A stretch of 64,000 bases of DNA from CAYLHF01 sp964383365 (GTDB lineage: Bacteria > Bacteroidota > Rhodothermia > Rhodothermales > UBA10348), in the NCBI GenBank assembly GCA_964383365.1, contig CAYLHF010000016.1, positions 1-64,000 on the forward strand, given 5' to 3'. The translations under genes were made by a program, and so were the position numbers. The notes beneath the pieces were generated by a model. The model was not told where the DNA came from. It searched no databases and was given only the letters and a program-made list of their open reading frames with translations. Positions 25,378-35,134 of the stretch are shown in pieces (within the stretch, counting starts at the first letter, position 1; each line of letters starts with the position of its first letter).

Positions 25378-27195
25378 ATGAACACTGACACGGCAGTCAT
25401 AGCCACATCGCGGTCTCAAACGGGACACAGGCACCCGACCGGGAAGGAGCGATCGGACCAAACGAAAAACACCCCTCTTCGTGACGACAGGCTGTTTTCG
25501 GGTGCTGAGATTCTGCTCAAGAGTATGGAGGAGGAGAACGTCGAGTTCGTCTTTGGCCATCCCGGAGGAGCGGTCATCGGGATCTATGATGCGATGCACC
25601 AGATGAAGCCGGCGTTCGAACACATTCTGGTTCGTCACGAGCAGGGTGGAACCCACGCGGCAGAGGGATACGCCAAGGCGACGGGTAAGGTGGGAACCGT
25701 TCTGGTAACGAGCGGACCGGGGGCCACCAACTGCGTGACCGGAATCGCGGACGCGTATATGGACTCCATTCCAATTGTCGTGTTCACAGGGCAGGTTCCG
25801 ACCAGCATGATCGGGAACGACGCGTTTCAGGAGTGCGATACGATCGGAGTGACACGTAGCATTACGAAGCATAATTTTCTGGTTCGAGACGTCACAAAAC
25901 TTGCCGAAACGGTAAAGGCCGCTTATTACATCGCAAGAACGGGACGTCCGGGTCCGGTTGTGGTAGATCTCCCCAAAGATATCCTGGCTGCGAAAACCAC
26001 GTTTAATTACCCGGAGGAAGTATTTCTCCGCGGATATTCTTTTGCGTCCCGGGCTGACTTCAGGCAGGTCGAACTGGCTGCTGCCATGATCGCTGAATCA
26101 GAGAAGCCACTTTTTTACGTCGGAGGCGGCACGATCAGTGCTGGAGCCGGTGAACAGCTCACCGCGCTGGCCCGTAAAACCCGCATTCCGGTAACGACAA
26201 CGCTTCATGGTCTCGGATCCTTCCCGGAAAATGATCGCTTGTCGGTTGGTATGCTTGGAATGCACGGCACATACTACGCGAATCAGGCCGTCCAGAATAC
26301 GGACTTGCTGATCGCTGTGGGTGCCCGATTCGATGATCGGGTGACGGGAAAGCTGGACGCATGGGCCCCGCACGCTCGAATTATCCACATCGATATCAAT
26401 CCGGCGTGTATTTCAAAAAACGTCCCCGTGGATTGTCCTATCGTTGGTGATGTTACGTGTGTGCTTGAGCAACTCGACCCGCTCGTCGGTCCCAAGGACA
26501 CCGGGAAGTGGCTCTCTTCCATCGACGGGTGGAAAGAAGACTGTCCACTGGATGTTGGAGACGATGGTGCCTTGCGCCCCCAGCAGATCATCCGCGCGCT
26601 ACGGGATAAAACGGACGGTCACGCCATCGTGGTCACCGATGTAGGCCAGAATCAGATGTGGGGTGCTCAGTTCTTTACCTATGTTGAGCCCCGATCGCAC
26701 ATTACCTCGGGAGGACTGGGCACGATGGGATTTTCGGTTCCAGCGGCCATGGGAGCCGCGTTCGGTGTCAGAGACACCGGCCTCCCGGTGATATCCGTCA
26801 ACGGTGATGGCGGGTTCATGATGAACGCCCAGGAACTCGCTGTCGCGGCCGCTCATCATCTACCCATAAAAGTGGTCGTCCTCAATAATAGTTTTCTCGG
26901 AATGGTCAGGCAATGGCAGGAACTCTTCCACGATGAGCGCTACAGCCATACGGATCTCACCGATACCAATCCCGATTTCGTGAAACTGGCCGAGGCGTAT
27001 CACTGCGTGGGCTTGCGGTGCACCCGCCCCGAAGATATTCAGGCGACGATAGATCGGGCCTTCGAGATCAACGATCGTCCGGTGTTGATGGAGTTTCAGG
27101 TAATTACCGAGGAACTTGTTTTTCCGATGGTTCCGGCAGGAGCCGCCACCGACGATATGTTGGTCGAGCGATTTCGTCCCGAAAATTGTGCATGA
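25378..27195 (+). CDS. ilvB: Acetolactate synthase large (catalytic) subunit
   Basis: Thiamine-diphosphate enzyme condensing pyruvate with pyruvate or 2-ketobutyrate. In the 605-residue product the catalytic Glu is in VRHEQGGTHAAEGYAKATG. FAD-region sequences (IAVGARFDDRVTGKL) and the ThDP motif GDGGFMMNAQELAVAAAHHLPIKVVVLNN are visible. The first 45 or so residues are a polar extension before RLFSGAEILLKSMEEENVEF, so initiation slightly downstream is possible. The stop overlaps the ilvN start (ATGA), typical of coupled catalytic and regulatory subunits. Confidence 0.97.
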   Translation: MNTDTAVIATSRSQTGHRHPTGKERSDQTKNTPLRDDRLFSGAEILLKSMEEENVEFVFGHPGGAVIGIYDAMHQMKPAFEHILVRHEQGGTHAAEGYAKATGKVGTVLVTSGPGATNCVTGIADAYMDSIPIVVFTGQVPTSMIGNDAFQECDTIGVTRSITKHNFLVRDVTKLAETVKAAYYIARTGRPGPVVVDLPKDILAAKTTFNYPEEVFLRGYSFASRADFRQVELAAAMIAESEKPLFYVGGGTISAGAGEQLTALARKTRIPVTTTLHGLGSFPENDRLSVGMLGMHGTYYANQAVQNTDLLIAVGARFDDRVTGKLDAWAPHARIIHIDINPACISKNVPVDCPIVGDVTCVLEQLDPLVGPKDTGKWLSSIDGWKEDCPLDVGDDGALRPQQIIRALRDKTDGHAIVVTDVGQNQMWGAQFFTYVEPRSHITSGGLGTMGFSVPAAMGAAFGVRDTGLPVISVNGDGGFMMNAQELAVAAAHHLPIKVVVLNNSFLGMVRQWQELFHDERYSHTDLTDTNPDFVKLAEAYHCVGLRCTRPEDIQATIDRAFEINDRPVLMEFQVITEELVFPMVPAGAATDDMLVERFRPENCA

Positions 27196-27803
27196 CTGCA
27201 ATATTAACGAACATGGAATCAACCACACTGACACCCCAGCAACTATTTAGAAAACAGGCATCGGGCGAGGCTCTGGAGCCCGGTCTGGAAGACACGGTCC
27301 ATCGCCATGTAATCACCGTTCTCCTGGAGAACTCGATGGGGGCGCTCAATCGGGTAGCCAATCTCTTTTCTGCACGCGGATTCAATCTTGAGAGCGTAAG
27401 CGTCGGGGAGACCGATAATCCGTCCATCTCCCGGATGACGATCGTAACGACCGGAAATGATCGAATCATCGGGCAGGTTCTTCGCCAACTCGACAATCTG
27501 ATTGACACGCTGGTCGTGGACGATGTGAGCGACGAGGATTACGTGGAACGCGAACTATGTCTCCTGAAAGTAGGCTATACGATAGAAACCAGGCCGGTTC
27601 TGATGGACATCGCCGAAATATTTCGGGGCAAGATTATCAACATTACACCGGACTCCATGACGTTCGAACTCACCGGTCCGACGACGAAGATCAATGCGTT
27701 CGTAGGCATGATGGGAGACTATCCCATTCTGGAGATCGCCCGAAGCGGACGGGTGGCCATGCGGCGGAGTATGGTCTTCGAATCGCCGACGGATCAACCA
27801 TAA
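27192..27803 (+). CDS. ilvN: Acetolactate synthase small (regulatory) subunit
   Basis: Regulatory partner of IlvB that confers valine feedback. The 203-residue product begins its ACT domain with HVITVLLENSMGALNRVANLFSARG (about residue 38), continues through NLESVSVGETDNPSISRMTIV, and has the C-terminal small-subunit domain ending in MMGDYPILEIARSGRVAMRRS. The start at 27192 overlaps the ilvB stop; ATG at 27213 is an alternative. It precedes ilvC by 18 bases. Confidence 0.95.
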   Translation: MTAILTNMESTTLTPQQLFRKQASGEALEPGLEDTVHRHVITVLLENSMGALNRVANLFSARGFNLESVSVGETDNPSISRMTIVTTGNDRIIGQVLRQLDNLIDTLVVDDVSDEDYVERELCLLKVGYTIETRPVLMDIAEIFRGKIINITPDSMTFELTGPTTKINAFVGMMGDYPILEIARSGRVAMRRSMVFESPTDQP

Positions 27804-27821
27804 ACCCATCGAGACAATACG

Positions 27822-28859
27822 ATGAAAATGCATTACGATGCCGATCTGGGCATCATTCAGAACAAGAAAGTAGCCGTCATCGGATACGGCAGTCAGGGTC
27901 ATGCTCATGCACTGAATCTGCTTGAGAGTGGCGCCAATGTTCGAGTCGGACTCCGAGCGGGATCTGCATCAGCGGACAAGGCAGCACAGAAGGGACTCGT
28001 AACCGGGTCGATTGAAGACGTGTCTGAGTGGGCTGACGTCATCATGATTCTCGTTCCGGACCAACACCAGAAGCGAGTCTATCAGGAGAGTATCGAGCGA
28101 TTCGTGACGTCCGGGAAGGCACTCGGATTCGGACATGGATTCAATATTCACTACGGTCAGATTACTCCGCCCCCGAACGTGGATGTCTTCATGGTGGCGC
28201 CCAAGGCTCCGGGTCATCTGGTCCGTCGGACATATGAAGAAGGGAAAGGAACGCCCTGTCTCGTGGCCGTCGCGCTCGATGCGTCGGGCTCGGCAATGGA
28301 TCTGGCGCTCTCATACGCGAAGGGAATCGGGGGCATGCGAGCCGGTGTCATCGAGACCAACTTCAAGGATGAGACTGAAACCGATCTTTTTGGCGAACAG
28401 GCCGTCCTGTGTGGTGGGTCCGAAGCGCTAATCAAGGCCGGGTTTGAGACGCTGGTTGAGGCAGGTTACCCGGAAGAGCTGGCGTACTTCGAATGTCTTC
28501 ACGAACTGAAATTGATCGTCGATCTGTATTACGAGGGAGGCCTCGAATACATGAACTATTCCGTGAGCGATACCGCCGAGTACGGTGGGTACTCGCGTGG
28601 AGCACGGGTTATAGGAAAAAACGTGAAGGCAGAAATGAAGAAGATTCTCTCCGAAGTGCAGTCGGGACAGTTTGCCGAAGAGTGGATCGCCGAGTGTGAT
28701 GCCGGCTGGCCGAACATGACGCCACTTCGTGAAGCCTCAGAAACACATGCCATCGAACGGGTCGGGAAGAAGCTCAGGAAGATGATGTCCTGGTTACGAA
28801 CGACGACGGATTCAGATACCGTTGGATCACCCGTTGAAAACGAGGTTGTCGCCTCCTGA
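27822..28859 (+). CDS. ilvC: Ketol-acid reductoisomerase, class I
   Basis: Mg- and NADPH-dependent isomeroreduction of acetolactate or acetohydroxybutyrate. The 345-residue length fits the short class I form. The Rossmann motif is VIGYGSQGHAHALNL, and the cofactor loop GLRAGSASADKA keeps an Arg and a Ser as expected for NADPH. Metal-binding acids lie in ETDLFGEQAVLCGG and the later HELKLIVDLYYEGG block. A short non-conserved tail follows the KMMSWL end. It is the fourth gene of the ilv-leu operon. Confidence 0.97.
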   Translation: MKMHYDADLGIIQNKKVAVIGYGSQGHAHALNLLESGANVRVGLRAGSASADKAAQKGLVTGSIEDVSEWADVIMILVPDQHQKRVYQESIERFVTSGKALGFGHGFNIHYGQITPPPNVDVFMVAPKAPGHLVRRTYEEGKGTPCLVAVALDASGSAMDLALSYAKGIGGMRAGVIETNFKDETETDLFGEQAVLCGGSEALIKAGFETLVEAGYPEELAYFECLHELKLIVDLYYEGGLEYMNYSVSDTAEYGGYSRGARVIGKNVKAEMKKILSEVQSGQFAEEWIAECDAGWPNMTPLREASETHAIERVGKKLRKMMSWLRTTTDSDTVGSPVENEVVAS

Positions 28860-28872
28860 TCCGAGAGCCACT

Positions 28873-29976
28873 ATGGCTATGCATCGCATCGTATTGTTGC
28901 CGGGAGACGGGATTGGCCCGGAGGTCGTCGGGGCGGCTACCCGGGTCCTGGATGCTGTCGCCGACACAACCGAGTTCGAGTATGCCTCGGAGGCGTACGG
29001 GATTGGAGGTGCGGCCATAGACGATGCAGGGGTTCCGCTTCCGGATTCGACCCTGGATGCCTGCCGAAATGCAGACGCCGTTCTCCTGGGAGCCGTCGGA
29101 GGTCCTGCGTGGGACGGTGTGGACCGGGAAATACGTCCCGAGTCGGGGCTCCTCGCGCTCAGAGAAGGCCTGGGTGTCTTTGCCAATTTGAGACCCGTGC
29201 GTGTCGCAGATGCGATGGTGGGGGAGTCGCCCCTCAGGGAAGATGTCGTGCGGGGAACCGATCTCCTCGTCGTGCGCGAATTGACCGGCGGGATCTATTT
29301 CGGGAAGCCGAGTCGCCGCTCGGAAACGGCTGCGGTCAGTTCGATGACGTATACATCTGAAGAGATCGAGCGGATTGCCCGGATTGCTTTTGCAGAAGCA
29401 CGGAAAAGGAGCGCGCGCGTCACGTCGGTCGACAAGGCCAACGTGCTCGAGGTCTCCCAGCTCTGGCGAGACACGGTCGGCCGGGTCCAGTCCACGGATT
29501 ATTCAGATGTTGCGCTCGACCACATGTATGTCGATAACGCCGCCATGCAGATCGTCCGATCCCCCCGCCAGTTCGACGTTATTCTGACGGGCAACCTCTT
29601 CGGCGATATTCTCTCGGATCTTTCCGCCACACTTCCGGGCTCATTGGGACTCTTGCCCTCGTCAAGTATCGGAGGAACGGTAGGTCTTTACGAACCGGTC
29701 CATGGGAGTGCCCCGGATCTGGCAGGCCGCGACATGGCCAACCCAATTGCAACCATTCTGAGTGTCGCCCTGATGCTGGATGACCTGAACGAAGTCACAG
29801 CAGCCCAACGAGTTAGAGATGCCGTGGATCACGTCTTGAAGCGTGGACTGCGTACAGCGGATCTGCATCGAAACGGTACGGTCGGTGTTGGTACGAGTTC
29901 GATGGCCGACGCCATCAGTGCTCGCGTCAGGGAACTCGAATGCCCTCATCCCAAGTCACTAAATCTTTCTGTCTGA
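28873..29976 (+). CDS. leuB: 3-isopropylmalate dehydrogenase
   Basis: NAD-dependent oxidative decarboxylase of leucine synthesis. The 367-residue product starts MAMHRIVLLPGDGIGPEVV and has the Arg-rich substrate loop LRPVRV, RELTGGIYFG, the catalytic Lys/Asp region VTSVDKANVL and DNAAMQIVRSPRQFDVI, and the NAD motif EPVHGSAPDLAGRDMANP. The start at 28873 is 13 bases after ilvC; an ATG at 28879 is equally plausible. leuA follows after 14 bases. Confidence 0.96.
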   Translation: MAMHRIVLLPGDGIGPEVVGAATRVLDAVADTTEFEYASEAYGIGGAAIDDAGVPLPDSTLDACRNADAVLLGAVGGPAWDGVDREIRPESGLLALREGLGVFANLRPVRVADAMVGESPLREDVVRGTDLLVVRELTGGIYFGKPSRRSETAAVSSMTYTSEEIERIARIAFAEARKRSARVTSVDKANVLEVSQLWRDTVGRVQSTDYSDVALDHMYVDNAAMQIVRSPRQFDVILTGNLFGDILSDLSATLPGSLGLLPSSSIGGTVGLYEPVHGSAPDLAGRDMANPIATILSVALMLDDLNEVTAAQRVRDAVDHVLKRGLRTADLHRNGTVGVGTSSMADAISARVRELECPHPKSLNLSV

Positions 29977-29990
29977 TCGACAATCACATC

Positions 29991-31625
29991 ATGTCTGACG
30001 AACGAGAAACTACTTTTTCTGATCGGGTTATCATTTTTGACACTTCGCTGCGCGACGGAGAACAGGCCCCGGGAGCCGCGATGACGGTCCCTGAAAAAAT
30101 TCAGATTGCCCATCAGCTTGCGCGACTGGGCGTGGATGTGATCGAAGCGGGCTTTCCGATTTCGTCGCCAGGGCAGGAAGAAGCCGTCCGGCGTATCTGC
30201 GTGGAGGTAGAAGGGCCCGTGATCTGTGCGTTGGCTCGAGCCACTCCTAAAGACATCGAGGCGGCAGGAGATGCCCTGTCGGCGGGCACGAATACCCGGA
30301 TTCACACCTTCATTGCGACATCCGACATTCATCTACAGAGTAAGTTTTCGGATGATCGATACGGCGCTGACCTCCCGGAAAAGAGGCAGACCGTAAAGAA
30401 AATGGCGGTAGATGCAGTCAAACAGGCCCTGACATACACGACCGATGTAGAATTCAGTGCAGAAGATGCCGGTCGAACGGGCACTGATTTTCTCTGTGAT
30501 ATTGTGCAAGCGGTAATCGATGCCGGTGCCACTACCGTAAATCTACCCGACACGACCGGCTATTGCATGCCGTCGGAATACCGGGCCATATTTGAGACGG
30601 TCCGCAAGGGTTGTACGATTCCTCAGAACGTTGTTTTGTCCACTCATTGCCATGACGATCTGGGTCTCGCCGTTGCCAATTCCATCGCCGGTCTCGACGG
30701 TGGTGCCCGCCAGATCGAGTGCACGATCAATGGTATCGGAGAACGCGCCGGCAATGCGGCACTCGAAGAACTGGCGATGGCTCTCGAAGTGCGTCGTGAC
30801 AGAATGAACCTGACTACAGGGATCGAGCATGCACTCCTGATGCAGACGAGTAAGATGGTATCGACGTTCTGCGGATTCGTCGTTCAACCGAACAAAGCTA
30901 TCGTGGGAAAGAACGCGTTCAGCCACGAGGCAGGCATCCATCAGGACGGTGTCTTAAAAGCCCGCGAAACCTACGAAATCATGCGCGCCGAGGACGTTGG
31001 CCAGGATTCGGAAGCCATTCGACTGGGTCGACACTCGGGACGGCACGGTCTTTTCAGTAGACTGGATAAACTCGGTATCGTCGTACCTGAAGATTCACGC
31101 GCTTCGGTCTACAACGATTTTGTGAAACTCGCCGATCGCAAGAAAGAGATCAACGATATCGACCTTTATAACCTTATTAACGAACATTCCAGCACGATGA
31201 ACACGCCGCACTACAAGATCGACCACATGGAGGTATCCGTTGGAACCGATCGAAAACCCGAGGCGAGAGTTCGGATACACCACCTCAGAACGGGTCATAT
31301 GGAGGAAAAATTTGCCACAGGAGACGGTCCCATCGACGCGTTGTACCGGGCGATCGACCATGCGGTCAACCAGGCCCATGACCTCGTCAATTATTCCATT
31401 CGTTCTATTTCGGAAGGGGCGGACGCATTCGGAGAGGTCTCTGTTCTGATTTCGATCGGCGGCCCCTGTTTTGCGGGCAAGGCGAGCAGTACTGATGTCG
31501 TTGCGGCGTCAGCTGAGGCGTATCTTCATGCCCTCAACAGTCTGGCTGCCTTCCGTGCCGACGAGGAATCGATCCAGTTCGTCAATGACGGGATCATTCA
31601 GGCATTTCAGGGAGGAATGGCCTGA
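29991..31625 (+). CDS. leuA: 2-isopropylmalate synthase
   Basis: First committed enzyme of leucine synthesis, condensing acetyl-CoA with 2-ketoisovalerate. The 544-residue product has the HMGL-like TIM barrel with IFDTSLRDGEQAPGAAMT at the N-terminus, the metal-binding HCHDDLGLAVANS block, and FSHEAGIHQDGVLK. It continues into a full C-terminal LeuA regulatory domain (GKASSTDVVAASAEAYLHALN), so leucine feedback inhibition is expected. The start at 29991 gives the family N-terminus. Confidence 0.97.
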   Translation: MSDERETTFSDRVIIFDTSLRDGEQAPGAAMTVPEKIQIAHQLARLGVDVIEAGFPISSPGQEEAVRRICVEVEGPVICALARATPKDIEAAGDALSAGTNTRIHTFIATSDIHLQSKFSDDRYGADLPEKRQTVKKMAVDAVKQALTYTTDVEFSAEDAGRTGTDFLCDIVQAVIDAGATTVNLPDTTGYCMPSEYRAIFETVRKGCTIPQNVVLSTHCHDDLGLAVANSIAGLDGGARQIECTINGIGERAGNAALEELAMALEVRRDRMNLTTGIEHALLMQTSKMVSTFCGFVVQPNKAIVGKNAFSHEAGIHQDGVLKARETYEIMRAEDVGQDSEAIRLGRHSGRHGLFSRLDKLGIVVPEDSRASVYNDFVKLADRKKEINDIDLYNLINEHSSTMNTPHYKIDHMEVSVGTDRKPEARVRIHHLRTGHMEEKFATGDGPIDALYRAIDHAVNQAHDLVNYSIRSISEGADAFGEVSVLISIGGPCFAGKASSTDVVAASAEAYLHALNSLAAFRADEESIQFVNDGIIQAFQGGMA

Positions 31626-31667
31626 GAGTAGTTTTCGTGTACCACCCATTACCACGTCCCGACGGGC

Positions 31668-32960
31668 ATGACTCTTACTGAAAAAATCCTGGCCACACAT
31701 GCGGGCCGGGACCGCGTTGTGCCCGGAGAAAATATCTGGGTAGATGTCGACATCCTGATGACGCACGACGTGTGCGGTCCACCGACGATCGAGATCTTCC
31801 AGAGAGAGTTCGGTGAGGACGCAAAAATCTGGAATCCGCAGCGACTCGTCATTCTCCCCGACCACTACATTTTCACATCGGATCCGCATGCCCGGCGAAA
31901 TATAGAGATCCTGCGCTCTTTCGCCCGCAAGCATGACCTGCCTCACTACTACGATGTAGGCTCTTCCAGGTACAAGGGCGTGTGCCACGTGGCCCTCGCC
32001 GAAGAAGGATTCAACCGGCCTGGGAGTGTTCTTTTCGGGACCGACAGCCATACATGTACGTCGGGAGCGTTCGGTCTCTTCTCGACGGGCGTAGGAAACA
32101 CCGATGCCGCGCTTATCATGGGAACGGGCAAGATCTGGGTTCGTGTTCCGGAGACCATGCGGTTCACGTTCGATGGATCGTTGCCACCGTATCTGATGGC
32201 CAAGGACCTGATTCTGTCCGTGATTGGCGATATCGGATTTGAAGGGGGTACCTACCGAACGCTGGAGTTCGGGGGCGAAGCGGTCTACGATCTATCCATG
32301 CAGGAGCGGATGACGCTCACCAACATGGCGATCGAGGCCGGTGGAAAAAATGGAATCATTCCTGCCGATGAAAAAACCTGCGACTATGTCCGCGAGCGGA
32401 CCGACGACCCCTTCGAGGTCGTCACGGCAGACGCCGATGCCCGGTATCATTCTGATTACCACTACGATGTCTCGACAATGGAGCCCGTCGTGGCCAAACC
32501 GCACCGTCCAGATAACCGGGCAACGGTCCGCGAGGTTAGCGGGACCGCCCTCGATCGAGCCTACATTGGAAGTTGTACCGGCGGCAAGCTTGAAGATTTC
32601 GAGGCCGCAGCCCGGATTCTGAAGGGACACGAAGTACGTGTGGCCACGTACGTCGTTCCGGCGAGTACGGAAGTCTCCGAGCGGATGCGCACTCGTTTGA
32701 TCGATGGTATTCCGCTCTGGGATATTTTCGTCAATGCCGGCTGTCACATGGGGCATGCCAGTTGCGGCGCCTGCCTGGGTGGGCCGGTGGATACGTTTGG
32801 CAGGACGGAGGGAACGGAGGTGGTGATCTCTACAACGAACCGGAATTTTCCGGGTCGAATGGGATCCAAACAATCGGCTGTCTACCTGGCGTCACCCCTG
32901 ACGGTAGCGGCGTCCGCGATCCACGGAGCAATAACAGACCCACGGGAAGTACTCGTTTGA
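31668..32960 (+). CDS. leuC: 3-isopropylmalate dehydratase large subunit
   Basis: Iron-sulfur subunit isomerising 2- to 3-isopropylmalate. The 430-residue length and sequence (TLTEKILATHAGRDRVVPGE) fit the shorter, archaeal/homoaconitase-like LeuC type rather than the roughly 466-residue enterobacterial form. Cluster cysteines are in IGSCTGGKLEDFEAA and NAGCHMGHASCGACLGG; GTDSHTCTSGAFG is the substrate-side block. leuD follows after 17 bases. It could in principle act on related substrates, but the leu neighbours decide the assignment. Confidence 0.96.
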   Translation: MTLTEKILATHAGRDRVVPGENIWVDVDILMTHDVCGPPTIEIFQREFGEDAKIWNPQRLVILPDHYIFTSDPHARRNIEILRSFARKHDLPHYYDVGSSRYKGVCHVALAEEGFNRPGSVLFGTDSHTCTSGAFGLFSTGVGNTDAALIMGTGKIWVRVPETMRFTFDGSLPPYLMAKDLILSVIGDIGFEGGTYRTLEFGGEAVYDLSMQERMTLTNMAIEAGGKNGIIPADEKTCDYVRERTDDPFEVVTADADARYHSDYHYDVSTMEPVVAKPHRPDNRATVREVSGTALDRAYIGSCTGGKLEDFEAAARILKGHEVRVATYVVPASTEVSERMRTRLIDGIPLWDIFVNAGCHMGHASCGACLGGPVDTFGRTEGTEVVISTTNRNFPGRMGSKQSAVYLASPLTVAASAIHGAITDPREVLV

Positions 32961-32977
32961 TTTTTTTTACGTAGTCC

Positions 32978-33550
32978 ATGTCACACAATACACCAGAAGC
33001 CGTTATCGGAGAGGCCTACGTCGTAGGCGATTCGGTGGATACCGATCAGATCATTCCCGCGTCCCACCTGGTCTATTCGATGACCGATCCGGAGGAACGC
33101 AAAGAGTACGGTCGGTATGCCATGAGCGCTGTACCCCCGGCGGGTCAGGGGCTTCCGGGAGGGCATACCCCCCTGACCCCACCAGGTGAGTACCAGAGCC
33201 GATTTCGATTCATCATCGCAGGCACCAACTTCGGATGCGGGTCGTCGCGCGAACACGCTCCCTTCGCTCTCCGCGAGGCGGGCATAGATATCGTTGTCGC
33301 CGAAAGTTACGCGAGGATATTCTACCGGAATGCCGTGGATGCGGGCTTTCTGACACCGTACGAGACGCGCGAGCGCCTGATCGACCGTGTTCGAACGGGA
33401 GATACACTGTGCCTGGAGGCCACTTCTTCGAGGCTTTTGAATGAAACGACTGGCGAAGAGTATCTTCTGAATCCACTGGGAGACGTAGCGGCGATTCTGA
33501 AAGCCGGAAACGTGTTCGCCTACGCGCGTCAGGCCGGATTTATGAAGTAG
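32978..33550 (+). CDS. leuD: 3-isopropylmalate dehydratase small subunit
   Basis: Swivelling-domain partner of LeuC. The 190-residue product has DSVDTDQIIPASHLVYS near the N-terminus, the substrate loop GTNFGCGSSREHAPFAL, and YARIFYRNAVDAGFL. An extra Pro/Gly-rich stretch (about residues 52-68, PPAGQGLPGGHTPLTPPG) lies before the conserved loop. It is the last leucine gene, and glpK starts 66 bases downstream without an obvious terminator. Confidence 0.96.
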   Translation: MSHNTPEAVIGEAYVVGDSVDTDQIIPASHLVYSMTDPEERKEYGRYAMSAVPPAGQGLPGGHTPLTPPGEYQSRFRFIIAGTNFGCGSSREHAPFALREAGIDIVVAESYARIFYRNAVDAGFLTPYETRERLIDRVRTGDTLCLEATSSRLLNETTGEEYLLNPLGDVAAILKAGNVFAYARQAGFMK

Positions 33551-33616
33551 TTCGTCCGTCCTTACGCATTCCAGAGGCGGAGTCATTCCATCTCCAGTAA
33601 TAAGACGGCGATTACA

Positions 33617-35134
33617 GTGAAATATATCCTTGCACTCGACCAGGGGACGACGAGCTCCCGGGCGATTCTGTTTGATCATTCCGGTACCATTGTAAGCACC
33701 GATCAGCAAGAATTCGAACAGCTTTTTCCTCGGCCGGGGTGGGTCGAACACGATGCCTGCGAGATCTGGAACACACAGCTCGCGGTAGCCCGGTCGGCGC
33801 TGGAGAAGGAAGGGGTCTCTGCGGGAGACATCGCGGCAATCGGCATCACGAATCAGCGCGAGACCACCGTGATCTGGGACCGGCGCACAGGTGAGCCCAT
33901 CTACCAGGCCATCGTCTGGCAGGATCGACGGACGGCTGCTTTTTGCGAGCAACTCAAGCGTGATGGATATGAGCCTGTCGTTCGGGAGAAAACAGGACTC
34001 CTGCTCGATCCCTACTTCAGTGGTACGAAGGTCCGCTGGATTCTGGATAACGTCGAGGGCGCGCGGTTAACGGCCGAGGCTGGTCATCTTGCCTTTGGAA
34101 CGATCGACAGTTGGTTGATATGGAACCTGACCGGCGGAAAAACGCACGTCACGGACGTGACCAATGCCTCGAGGACGCTGCTCTTCAATATCGAAACGTG
34201 TTCCTGGGACGAAGATCTGCTGGATCTGTTCGGTATACCCGCATCAGTCCTTCCCGAAGTCAGGGCATCGAGTGAGATCGTGGCCCATACGGATGCTTCT
34301 ATCTTCGGAGAAGCGATACCGATTGGAGGAATGGCTGGAGATCAACAGGCCGCCCTTTTCGGTCAGGTGTGTACGAGGCCCGGGATGGTCAAGAACACGT
34401 ACGGAACGGGATGTTTCATGCTCATGAATACCGGGCAGGAGATCGTTCGCTCAAAGAATAATCTGCTCACAACCGTGGCATGGAAGGTCGACGGGCAGGT
34501 ATCCTATGCCCTGGAAGGAAGTGTATTCGTGGGCGGAGCCGTCGTGCAGTGGCTTCGTGACGGTCTGGAACTCATCGAGTCGGCATCTGACGTCGAGGCC
34601 CTGGCTCTCAAGGTGGAATCGAGCGAGGGTGTGTACATCGTTCCCGCCTTTACGGGTATGGGCGCTCCGCACTGGGATCCGTACGCACGCGGGTCCATAC
34701 ACGGGCTAACCCGGGGATCGACGGCCGCACATTTCGCGCGCGCCTCTCTCGAAAGCATCGCCTTTCAGGTCGCCGATGTGATCGGGGCCATGGAGAAAGA
34801 CTCCGGCCTTGAACTGCTGGAATTGCGAGTGGACGGAGGGGCTGCCGAGAACAATTTGCTGATGCAGTTCCAGGCGGATATGCTGGGTGTGCCGGTGCTT
34901 CGTCCTGAAATTCTGGAGTCAACGGCTCTGGGTGCGGCGTATCTGGCAGGCCTCGCGGTGGGATTCTGGAGCGGGACATCCGAACTTGCCGACCACTGGC
35001 AACTCGACCATCGCTTTGACGCCTCGATGGAGAAGAGCGAAGTAAGCGGTCTCAGAAAAGGCTGGTCCCGGGCCGTGGCCCGGTCGCTGGCATGGATCGA
35101 AGACGAATCTTTAACAGACCCGGACCCATCATGA
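33617..35134 (+). CDS. glpK: Glycerol kinase
   Basis: Phosphorylates glycerol to glycerol 3-phosphate in the cytoplasm. The 505-residue FGGY kinase starts with a GTG (KYILALDQGTTSSRAILFD) and shows NQRETTVIWDRRTGEPIY, YFSGTKVRWILDNV, FGTIDSWLIWNLTGG and GAPHWDPYARGSIHGLTRG, all canonical GlpK blocks. It overlaps the aquaglyceroporin gene by four bases. Following the leu genes on the same strand is unusual; whether it shares their transcript is not shown by the sequence. Confidence 0.96.
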   Translation: MKYILALDQGTTSSRAILFDHSGTIVSTDQQEFEQLFPRPGWVEHDACEIWNTQLAVARSALEKEGVSAGDIAAIGITNQRETTVIWDRRTGEPIYQAIVWQDRRTAAFCEQLKRDGYEPVVREKTGLLLDPYFSGTKVRWILDNVEGARLTAEAGHLAFGTIDSWLIWNLTGGKTHVTDVTNASRTLLFNIETCSWDEDLLDLFGIPASVLPEVRASSEIVAHTDASIFGEAIPIGGMAGDQQAALFGQVCTRPGMVKNTYGTGCFMLMNTGQEIVRSKNNLLTTVAWKVDGQVSYALEGSVFVGGAVVQWLRDGLELIESASDVEALALKVESSEGVYIVPAFTGMGAPHWDPYARGSIHGLTRGSTAAHFARASLESIAFQVADVIGAMEKDSGLELLELRVDGGAAENNLLMQFQADMLGVPVLRPEILESTALGAAYLAGLAVGFWSGTSELADHWQLDHRFDASMEKSEVSGLRKGWSRAVARSLAWIEDESLTDPDPS

